Part shown: in pieces, positions 57,264 to 64,000 of the stretch
How positions within the stretch are numbered: position 1 is the stretch's first letter
Layout of the letters: each line of letters opens with the position of its first letter
Source of the DNA: Foliimonas ilicis
GTDB lineage: Bacteria; Pseudomonadota; Alphaproteobacteria; Rhizobiales; Rhizobiaceae
Assembly: GCF_039939195.1 (NCBI RefSeq)
Contig: NZ_JBDUUH010000001.1
Location: forward strand, 806,001 to 870,000
Length of the DNA stretch: 64,000 nt
Direction: 5' to 3'
Position numbers and translations under genes: made by a program
The notes under the pieces: model-generated
What the model saw: the letters and a program-made list of their open reading frames with translations, nothing else
Databases searched by the model: none
Told to the model about the DNA's origin: nothing

Positions 57264-58013
57264 CTAAGCGGCAGGTTTTTCCGCAAGCACCATGTAGTTG
57301 ACGTCCATGTCGCGCGATTTCGACCAGCGGTCGGACAGCGGATTGTACGTGACGCCGGTGCGGTCGATGATCGAAAGCCCTGCACTGCCGAGTGCTTTTT
57401 CGAGTTCGTCCGGCCTGACCAGCCTGCCATATTGATGGGTACCGCGCGGCAGCCAGCGCAGAACATATTCCGCACCGACGATCGCCAGCCCAAGAGCTTT
57501 GAGTGTCCGGTTGATGGTCGCGACGAAGGTGATGCCGCCCGGTTTTACCATCTGCCCGCATTTGAAAATGAAGAGATCGACGTCTGCGACGTGCTCGACC
57601 ACTTCCATGTTGAGCACGATGTCGAATTGTTCGCCTGCATCCGCCAGATCTTCGGCGGTCGTTGCGCGGTAATCGACTTTCACGCCGGATTCGGCTGCGT
57701 GCAGCTTGGCAATCTCGATGTTGGTTTCGGATGCATCCGCGCCGACGACTTCCGCGCCGAGACGCGCCATTGGCTCGCACAGAAGCCCGCCGCCGCAGCC
57801 GATATCGAGAATTCTCAAGCCTTCGAAGGGCTTTGCCGCATGCGGATCGCGCCCGAATCGCGCGGCAACCTGATCGCGGATATAGGCCAACCGGACCGGG
57901 TTGAATTTGTGCAGCGGGCGGAACTTGCCGTTGGGGTTCCACCATTCGGCGGCCATTGCTGAAAAGCGCTCGACTTCGCCGGCATCGATTGTCGATCGTT
58001 TTGCATCGGGCAT
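57264..58013 (-). CDS. ubiG: Ubiquinone biosynthesis O-methyltransferase UbiG
   Basis: UbiG does both O-methylations in ubiquinone synthesis. The 249-residue protein has FSAMAAEWWNPNGKFRPLHK near the start, the SAM motif LDIGCGGGLLCEPMARLG and NMEVVEHVADVD. ATG 58013 (MPDAKRSTI) gives the family length; the frame above overlaps lysC leader. Divergent from lysC with 199 bases between starts. Confidence 0.93.
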   Translation of the reverse strand: MPDAKRSTIDAGEVERFSAMAAEWWNPNGKFRPLHKFNPVRLAYIRDQVAARFGRDPHAAKPFEGLRILDIGCGGGLLCEPMARLGAEVVGADASETNIEIAKLHAAESGVKVDYRATTAEDLADAGEQFDIVLNMEVVEHVADVDLFIFKCGQMVKPGGITFVATINRTLKALGLAIVGAEYVLRWLPRGTHQYGRLVRPDELEKALGSAGLSIIDRTGVTYNPLSDRWSKSRDMDVNYMVLAEKPAA

Positions 58014-58212
58014 GAGATGTCTCCTTCGAGCGCAGCAAGAAAGCCAGCGGCGGGTCATGTCAAGGCGACATATTCTATCGATTTTAGACTGCTTGCGGAA
58101 ACATGACGATTTGGCTAAGGAAACACCCGCATTCCGGGCTGCGTATTTTCGAGGTCCGAACTTCACTTTCGCGGCCCCAAAGCCGCTTTCGAATCAAGGG
58201 CATCCGTTTTCC

Positions 58213-59466
58213 ATGGCGCGCATCGTGATGAAATTCGGCGGAACATCCGTCGGCGACATCAATCGCATTCGCAATGTCGCTCGCCACGTCAAACGCGAGG
58301 TCGATGCGGGTCACGAGGTTGCTGTCGTCGTATCCGCCATGTCCGGCAAGACGAATGAACTGGTCGCATGGACGCGTGAAGCCTCGCCCATGCACGACGC
58401 CCGCGAATATGATGCTGTGGTCGCGTCGGGCGAGCAGGTGACGGCGGGTCTTCTGGCAATCGCGCTGCAGCATATCGGCGTCAACGCCCGCTCATGGCAG
58501 GGCTGGCAGATACCGATCAAGACCGATGGCGCGCATGGCGCGGCACGCATTCTCGAGATCGACGGCACGGAATTGATCAACCGTTTTGGTCAGGGGCAGG
58601 TGGCAGTCGTCGCCGGTTTCCAGGGCATCGCGCCAGACAATCGGCTTGCGACGCTTGGGCGCGGCGGTTCGGACACAAGTGCCGTGGCTATTGCCGCTGC
58701 CGTGAAGGCCGACCGTTGCGACATCTATACCGATGTCGATGGCGTCTACACGACCGACCCGCGCATGGAACCCAAGGCGCGGCGTCTTCCTAAGATTTCC
58801 TTCGAGGAAATGCTTGAAATGGCCTCGCTTGGGGCCAAGGTTTTGCAAGTTCGCTCCGTGGAACTTGCGATGGTGCACAAGGTGCGTACATTCGTGCGCT
58901 CCTCTTTCGATGATCCGGATGCGCCCGGCATGGGGGATTTCGACAATCCGCCGGGAACGCTCATTTGCGACGAGGATGAAATCGTGGAACAGCAGGTCGT
59001 CACCGGAATTGCCTATGCCAAGGACGAGGCGCAGATATCTCTGCGGCGCGTTTCCGACCGGCCGGGCGTGGCAGCAGGCATTTTCGGGCCGCTCGCCGAG
59101 GCTTCCATAAATGTGGACATGATTGTCCAAAATATTTCGGAAGACGGCAAATCGACCGATATGACGTTTACCGTGCCTTCCGGCGATGTGGACAAGGCGT
59201 TGGCGGTTCTTGAAAAGCTCCGCCCGGAACTGGGCTTCGACACCATCCAGCATGACCACGGCATGTCTAAGGTTTCGGTCATCGGTATAGGAATGCGCAG
59301 CCATGCGGGCGTGGCGGCAACGGCGTTCAAGGCGTTGGCCGACAAGAGCATAAACATCCGCGCGATCACGACTTCGGAGATCAAGATTTCGATTCTGATC
59401 GACGGTCCCTACACAGAACTTGCAGTTCGCACTTTGCATTCCATCTACGGTCTGGATAAGCAGTAG
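58213..59466 (+). CDS. lysC: Aspartate kinase
   Basis: The first step of lysine, threonine and methionine synthesis. The 417-residue enzyme starts MARIVMKFGGTSVGD, has the kinase motifs AVVVSAMSGKTNELV and GRGGSDTSAVAIAAAVKAD, and two C-terminal ACT domains for feedback control with VSDRPGVAAGIFGPLAEA and SIIN-type region. ATG 58213 opens the KFGGTS motif. Supplies diaminopimelate for LysA. Next is ptsP after 102 bases. Confidence 0.95.
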   Translation: MARIVMKFGGTSVGDINRIRNVARHVKREVDAGHEVAVVVSAMSGKTNELVAWTREASPMHDAREYDAVVASGEQVTAGLLAIALQHIGVNARSWQGWQIPIKTDGAHGAARILEIDGTELINRFGQGQVAVVAGFQGIAPDNRLATLGRGGSDTSAVAIAAAVKADRCDIYTDVDGVYTTDPRMEPKARRLPKISFEEMLEMASLGAKVLQVRSVELAMVHKVRTFVRSSFDDPDAPGMGDFDNPPGTLICDEDEIVEQQVVTGIAYAKDEAQISLRRVSDRPGVAAGIFGPLAEASINVDMIVQNISEDGKSTDMTFTVPSGDVDKALAVLEKLRPELGFDTIQHDHGMSKVSVIGIGMRSHAGVAATAFKALADKSINIRAITTSEIKISILIDGPYTELAVRTLHSIYGLDKQ

Positions 59467-59568
59467 TAGCAGGCCTAGTCTGGCGATTCCGGTTTCGGGT
59501 CAGCCGGTGCAGTTTTCGGGGCTCGCCTCGGGCCGCACCGGCCTGAAGCTATTGGAGAGAGGGTGCCG

Positions 59569-61839
59569 ATGCGTGATACGGCGGGAGGTCCGCGCGTTCT
59601 TCTGAAACGACTCCGCGAACTTATGGCGGAGGCGCTCGAACCGCAGGAACGGCTCGACAGGATCGTTCGCGATATCGCGCAGAACATGGTGGCAGAGGTT
59701 TGCTCGCTTTATGTGCTGCGCGCCGATTCCGTACTCGAACTTTATGCAACCGAAGGTCTTAATCCCGGAGCCGTCCACTTGGCGCAGCTTCGGCTCGGAC
59801 AGGGTCTGGTCGGCACGATTGCCGCCAGCGCGCGAGCGCTGAACCTTTCCAATGCGCAGGAGCATCCCGCCTTCGCGTATCTCCCGGAAACGGGCGAAGA
59901 AATCTACAATTCCTTCCTTGGCGTGCCGGTTCTCAGGGCAGGGCGCACGCTCGGCGTTCTGGTCGTGCAGAACAAGACGATGCGGCATTACCGCGACGAC
60001 GAGATGGAAGCCCTCGAAACGACGGCGATGGTGATTGCCGAGCTGATCGCGAATGGCGATCTGGCGCGGTTGACGCGGCCGGGTCTCGAACTCGATCTGC
60101 GCCGTCCGGTCAGCTTTACCGGCCTTTCCTTCAATGAAGGCATCGGCCTTGGCCATGTCGTGCTTCACGAGCCGCGCATCGTCGTCACCAATCTGTTCAA
60201 CGAAGACAGCGAAGAAGAGCTTGGGCGTCTCGATATAGCGCTCGGTTCGCTGCGGCTTTCCATCGACGACATGCTGGAGCGCCGCGATGTGGCGTTCGAG
60301 GGCGAGCATCGTGCGGTTCTCGAAGCCTATCGCATGTTCGCCAATGACCGCGGCTGGGTTCGCAGGCTGGAAGAGGCCGTCCGCAACGGCCTGACGGCGG
60401 AAGCGGCGGTCGAGAAGGTTCAAAGCGACATGCGCGCGCGCATGATGCACATGACCGACCCTTATCTGCGTGAGCGGATGAGCGATTTCGACGATCTTGC
60501 CAACCGACTACTGCGTCAGCTTATGGGCCGTTCGCCGGAAGACATGGCGACGAGCCTGCCGAAGGACGCAATCATCGTCGCGCGCTCGATGGGGGCAGCC
60601 GAATTGCTCGATTATCCGCGCGAAAAGCTGCGCGGGCTGGTGCTCGAAGACGGTGCGCCGACGAGCCATGTGGTGATCGTCGCGCGGGCGATGGGCATTC
60701 CGGTCGCCGGGCAGATGAAGGGCGCCGTCTCCATGTCGGAGAATGGCGACGCAATCATCGTCGATGGCGAGGATGGCTCGATCCATCTGCGCCCGCAATC
60801 GGATGTCGAGGCAGCCTACGCCGAAAAAGTGCGCTTCCGGGCACGCAGGCAGGAACTTTACCGCGAATTGCGGGGCAAGCCTTCCGTCACCAAGGACGGC
60901 ATCGCAATCGATCTTCTGATGAATGCCGGGCTGGCGGTGGATTTGCCGCAGCTTGCCGAGGCGGGTGCAGCAGGCATCGGCCTTTTCCGCACCGAATTGC
61001 AGTTCATGGTTGCATCGACCTTCCCGCGCGTCGAGGCGCAGGAGCGGCTTTATCGCGACGTGCTGGATGCGGCGCGCGGCAAGCCGGTGACGTTCCGCAC
61101 CATTGATATCGGCGGCGACAAGGTTCTTCCATACTTCAAGAACTCGGTTCAGGAAGAAAATCCGGCGCTTGGCTGGCGGGCTATCCGCCTGACGCTGGAC
61201 CGGCCGGCACTTTTGAGAACGCAGATACGTGCGCTTTTGAAAGCGGCAGGCGGGCAGGAACTGAAGATCATGCTGCCGATGGTGACGGAGCTTTCCGAAA
61301 TCGCCCAGGCGCGCGAGATCATCGATCGCGAAGTGCGTCACCTTTCGCGCTTCGCGCATCATTTGCCAACGCGCCTGAAACTCGGCGCGATGCTCGAAGT
61401 GCCGTCGCTGATGTGGCAGTTGGACGAATTGATGGAGGCTGTCGATTTCGTTTCGGTCGGCTCGAACGATCTGTTCCAGTTCATGACGGCGACCGACCGC
61501 GGCAATACGCTGCTTTCGGACCGGTTCGACCCGCTTTCGGTGCCGTTCCTGCGGGTTTTGAAGCAGATCGCGGATGCCGGGAACCGCAACAATACGCCCG
61601 TGACCTTGTGCGGCGAACTCGCAGGCAGGCCGATTTCTGCGATGGCTCTGCTTGGGTTGGGCTTCCGCTCGATTTCGATGTCTCCAGCATCCATCGGCCC
61701 GGTAAAGGCGATGCTGACGGAGTTGCCGCTTGGTCAGCTTGAGACTTTCTTCGAGGAAAACCTGTCGGGCTCGACGGCTGGGCTGCCGATGCGCGCGCTG
61801 TTGCAGGCGTTTGCAGATGATCGGTCGATACCGCTGTAG
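59569..61839 (+). CDS. ptsP: PEP-protein phosphotransferase EI-Ntr
   Basis: The first enzyme of the nitrogen PTS, which phosphorylates NPr. The 756-residue protein has an N-terminal GAF domain (about residues 10-155), an EI domain with the phospho-His in GAPTSHVVIVARAMGIP, and a C-terminal PEP-binding domain with GIGLFRTELQFM and GSNDLFQFMTATDRGN. ATG 59569 has GGAGAG upstream; GTG 59563 is possible. In its leader an 8-base inverted repeat GCCGGTGC/GCACCGGC (59503-59542) can fold. Confidence 0.93.
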   Translation: MRDTAGGPRVLLKRLRELMAEALEPQERLDRIVRDIAQNMVAEVCSLYVLRADSVLELYATEGLNPGAVHLAQLRLGQGLVGTIAASARALNLSNAQEHPAFAYLPETGEEIYNSFLGVPVLRAGRTLGVLVVQNKTMRHYRDDEMEALETTAMVIAELIANGDLARLTRPGLELDLRRPVSFTGLSFNEGIGLGHVVLHEPRIVVTNLFNEDSEEELGRLDIALGSLRLSIDDMLERRDVAFEGEHRAVLEAYRMFANDRGWVRRLEEAVRNGLTAEAAVEKVQSDMRARMMHMTDPYLRERMSDFDDLANRLLRQLMGRSPEDMATSLPKDAIIVARSMGAAELLDYPREKLRGLVLEDGAPTSHVVIVARAMGIPVAGQMKGAVSMSENGDAIIVDGEDGSIHLRPQSDVEAAYAEKVRFRARRQELYRELRGKPSVTKDGIAIDLLMNAGLAVDLPQLAEAGAAGIGLFRTELQFMVASTFPRVEAQERLYRDVLDAARGKPVTFRTIDIGGDKVLPYFKNSVQEENPALGWRAIRLTLDRPALLRTQIRALLKAAGGQELKIMLPMVTELSEIAQAREIIDREVRHLSRFAHHLPTRLKLGAMLEVPSLMWQLDELMEAVDFVSVGSNDLFQFMTATDRGNTLLSDRFDPLSVPFLRVLKQIADAGNRNNTPVTLCGELAGRPISAMALLGLGFRSISMSPASIGPVKAMLTELPLGQLETFFEENLSGSTAGLPMRALLQAFADDRSIPL

Positions 61840-61916
61840 GACGCACCTGCAGCCACGGGCTGGACAATTCCCGCATTAAGCGGCATCACCGCGCGAGAAA
61901 AACCTCAGAGTTTTGC

Positions 61917-62996
61917 ATGACTGACCTGCCCCGCGACCGGATGAACCAACTTGTGAAGCGTTTCGATATGCTCGAAATGCAGATGTCGGCTGGGCCGGAC
62001 CCTGACGCCTATGTGAAGATGGCGTCCGAATATTCCGATCTTCAGGAGATTGTCGGGGGCATTCGCAAGCTGCGCAGCGCCGAACAGGAAGCCGCCGACC
62101 TCGAAGCCATGCTTGCCGACAAAAGCACGGATGGCGAGATGCGGGCACTGGCCGAGGGCGAGCTTCCCGATGTGGAAGAGCGGATCGAGGAGTTGCAGAA
62201 GGAAATTCAAATCCTTTTGCTGCCGAAGGATGCTGCGGACGAGAAAAGCGCCATTCTGGAAATTCGTGCCGGAACGGGCGGCGATGAGGCAGCGCTTTTT
62301 GCAGGCGATCTTTTCCGCATGTATGAGCGCTATTCGGCGGCGCATGGCTGGCGTTTCGAGGTCGTCTCGGCGAGCGATGGCGAAGTCGGCGGCTACAAGG
62401 AAATCATTGCGACCGTTACCGGCAAAGGCGTTTTTGCGCATCTGAAATTCGAATCGGGCGTGCACCGCGTGCAGCGCGTGCCGGAAACCGAGGCGGGCGG
62501 GCGCATTCATACGTCTGCCGCGACCGTTGCGGTTCTGCCGGAGGCGGAAGAGGTCGATATCGACATTCGCCCCGACGACATCCGTATCGATACGATGCGC
62601 GCGTCGGGTGCGGGCGGACAGCACGTCAACACGACGGACTCGGCGGTTCGCATCACCCATTTGCCGACGGGCATCATCGTCGTTCAGGCGGAAAAATCGC
62701 AGCACCAGAACAGGGCGCGTGCCATGCAGATCCTGCGGGCGCGGCTGTTCGATATGGAGCGCTCGAAGCTGGCGGAAGAACGGTCCGAATCGCGCAAGCT
62801 TCAGGTCGGTTCGGGCGATCGCTCGGAGCGCATCCGCACCTATAATTTTCCGCAGGGCCGTTTGACCGATCATCGTATCAATCTGACGCTCTATAAGCTC
62901 GATCGTGTGATGATGGGCGAATTGGACGAGGTTATCTCGGCGCTGATTTCCGATCATCAGTCGAAGCTACTGGCCGATATGAGCGAGTATGGCTGA
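61917..62996 (+). CDS. prfA: Peptide chain release factor 1
   Basis: RF1 ends translation at UAA and UAG. The 359-residue protein has the catalytic GGQ in ASGAGGQHVNTTDSAVRITH and the surrounding conserved region. The stop-codon-recognition domain precedes it. It overlaps prmC by 8 bases, and PrmC methylates this Gln. Confidence 0.96.
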   Translation: MTDLPRDRMNQLVKRFDMLEMQMSAGPDPDAYVKMASEYSDLQEIVGGIRKLRSAEQEAADLEAMLADKSTDGEMRALAEGELPDVEERIEELQKEIQILLLPKDAADEKSAILEIRAGTGGDEAALFAGDLFRMYERYSAAHGWRFEVVSASDGEVGGYKEIIATVTGKGVFAHLKFESGVHRVQRVPETEAGGRIHTSAATVAVLPEAEEVDIDIRPDDIRIDTMRASGAGGQHVNTTDSAVRITHLPTGIIVVQAEKSQHQNRARAMQILRARLFDMERSKLAEERSESRKLQVGSGDRSERIRTYNFPQGRLTDHRINLTLYKLDRVMMGELDEVISALISDHQSKLLADMSEYG

Positions 62997-63861
62997 GGCC
63001 ACGCTGGCATCCCTGCTCGGTGCTGCCAAAGCGCGTCTTGCCGCTGGCGGGATAGAAGATCCGGCGCTGGATGCGCGGTTGATCGTCGAGCATTTCACCG
63101 ATTCGGACCGGCTTGATTTCGTGCGGACGCCCGACCGAATCATCGAGGCCGAAACGGTGTCGGCAGTGGATACCGCTCTGACCCGCCGGCTCGATGGCGA
63201 GCCGGTTCACCGGATCTTGGGATTTCGCGAATTTTACGGGCTGAAGCTCTCGCTGGCAGCCGAAACCCTGGAACCGCGCCCGGATACGGAAATTCTGGTC
63301 GATGGCATTTTGCCGTTTGTCCGCGAGGTGGCGGGTAAACAGGCGGGCTGCCGGATAGTCGATCTTGGCACAGGCACCGGGGCAATCGCCCTCGCATTGC
63401 TGAACGAGGTTCCTCAAGCATCCGCGCTTGGCGTCGATGTGGCTGAAGGCGCATTGGCGCAGGCGCGTAAAAATGCAGATGATCTTGGACTGGGTTCACG
63501 GTTTTCCACACTGAAATCAGACTGGTTTTCCGAGATTTTCGGGGTTTTCGACCTTATCGTCTCCAATCCGCCTTATATTGCGTCCAAAGAAATTCCCGAA
63601 TTGCAGGTAGAGGTTAAGCGGTTCGATCCGATGGCCGCACTTGATGGCGGGCAGGATGGATTGGACGCATATCGAGTGATCGCCGCAGGCTCCTCAAAAC
63701 ATCTTGCTGAGGGTGGAAGGGTTGCAATCGAGATCGGGCATACCCAATTGTTGGAGGTGAGCAGCGTGTTCGAACAGGAAGGCTTTGTACTTCTTTCCGC
63801 GCTGAAGGACTTTTCCGGCAATGACCGTGCTCTTATTTTCGAACAAGCGTCAAAGCGTTGA
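62989..63861 (+). CDS. prmC: Release factor glutamine methyltransferase
   Basis: PrmC methylates the GGQ glutamine of RF1 and RF2. The 290 residues contain an N-terminal helical domain, SAM motif IVDLGTGTGAIALALL and the catalytic NPPY in IVSNPPYIASKEI. The 8-base overlap with prfA indicates coupled translation. Confidence 0.95.
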   Translation: MAEATLASLLGAAKARLAAGGIEDPALDARLIVEHFTDSDRLDFVRTPDRIIEAETVSAVDTALTRRLDGEPVHRILGFREFYGLKLSLAAETLEPRPDTEILVDGILPFVREVAGKQAGCRIVDLGTGTGAIALALLNEVPQASALGVDVAEGALAQARKNADDLGLGSRFSTLKSDWFSEIFGVFDLIVSNPPYIASKEIPELQVEVKRFDPMAALDGGQDGLDAYRVIAAGSSKHLAEGGRVAIEIGHTQLLEVSSVFEQEGFVLLSALKDFSGNDRALIFEQASKR

Positions 63862-63879
63862 GAAACACGGAAAAAACGC

Positions 63880-63908
63880 TTGGCAAGTCCAGTCAATGCC
63901 GCTAGGGT
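63880..63908 (+). promoter_or_regulatory. Possible promoter after prmC
   Basis: TTGGCA (63880-63885) and TAGGGT (63903-63908) are 17 bases apart and may start a gene beyond the right edge. The -10 matches only three of six bases. The last 139 bases of the window hold no complete gene. Confidence 0.3.
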
Positions 63909-64000
63909 CAATTTACCGGATGAGACGAAGCAGGCAGTGCTGTACCGATTCGGTTCCCTTCGAAAAAGTGAAACAAGCTGCCTTTTCGCGTCTATGACGC

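Noticed and set aside
63573..63911. 112-codon minus-strand frame at the right edge
   Set aside because: It is antisense to prmC and has no ribosome site or recognisable domain.

Overview
The window looks like a chromosomal segment of an alphaproteobacterium of the order Hyphomicrobiales, most likely family Brucellaceae (Brucella/Ochrobactrum and relatives). The support is an Omp31/Omp25-type outer-membrane protein, a TIGR02302/DUF4175 protein beside lysA-argH, a CpdR-type response regulator, a TTAA-N7-TTAA (CtrA-type) box, PduO-type cobalamin adenosyltransferase with a twin-transmembrane protein, the lysC-ptsP-prfA-prmC order, and moderately GC-rich DNA with strong codon bias (hence many long antisense shadow ORFs). 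This is a judgement from protein character and gene order; no database search was run. I see no insertion sequence, integrase, prophage, CRISPR array, plasmid replication gene or rRNA. Genus and species are not resolved.

Layout. 1-6.3 kb: ChaC-type cyclotransferase, PlsC acyltransferase, YdcF-like protein, ftsEX, a DUF3426-like membrane protein, hpt, a CpdR-type regulator and a GST. 6.3-12.8 kb: TIGR02302 protein, lysA, a small lipoprotein, argH and a TlpA-like thioredoxin. 13.0-17.3 kb: complete ugpBAEC glycerol-3-phosphate importer with a hairpin after ugpB. 17.3-22.8 kb: Omp31-like porin, 3-hydroxybutyryl-CoA dehydrogenase, etfBA, rhomboid protease, cobalamin adenosyltransferase, twin-TM protein. 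23-29.4 kb: YihY/BrkB protein, EamA exporter, GluQRS, AlkA-type glycosylase, HNH endonuclease, DsbB, DedA/YqaA-like protein, tRNA-Leu(CAA), L,D-transpeptidase. 29.5-32.4 kb: DUF2177 protein and a tightly overlapping ada / 2OG-oxygenase / ogt operon for alkylation damage. 32.5-36.3 kb: BCCT betaine/choline transporter divergent from an acyl-CoA synthetase.

36.3-42.7 kb: a polyamine-type operon on the minus strand running regulator, binding protein, two permeases, ATPase, FAD amine oxidoreductase, cupin, headed by one strong palindrome. 42.9-45.6 kb: a flippase plus a CelD/FemAB-like acyltransferase. 45.7-52.2 kb: secA divergent from a parvulin isomerase, then argJ, a GNAT protein and mutT. 52.3-57.1 kb: a small membrane protein, an orphan Flp pilin, a methyltransferase, ComF, grxC, a nitrilase-family amidase, DUF1178 and a second EamA exporter. 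57.1-57.25 kb: a compound palindromic repeat. 57.3-63.9 kb: ubiG divergent from lysC, ptsP, prfA, prmC.

Most of the window is core metabolism and envelope biogenesis. The parts that most reward a second look are the ada-oxygenase-ogt operon, the self-contained amine uptake/oxidation operon with its operator, the CtrA-type box at ftsE close to a cpdR-type gene, a terminator-like hairpin in the betT leader, the orphan flippase/acyltransferase pair, and the orphan Flp pilin. I found no clearly unprecedented multi-gene system; the alkylation operon and the amine operon are the best candidates for under-described biology.
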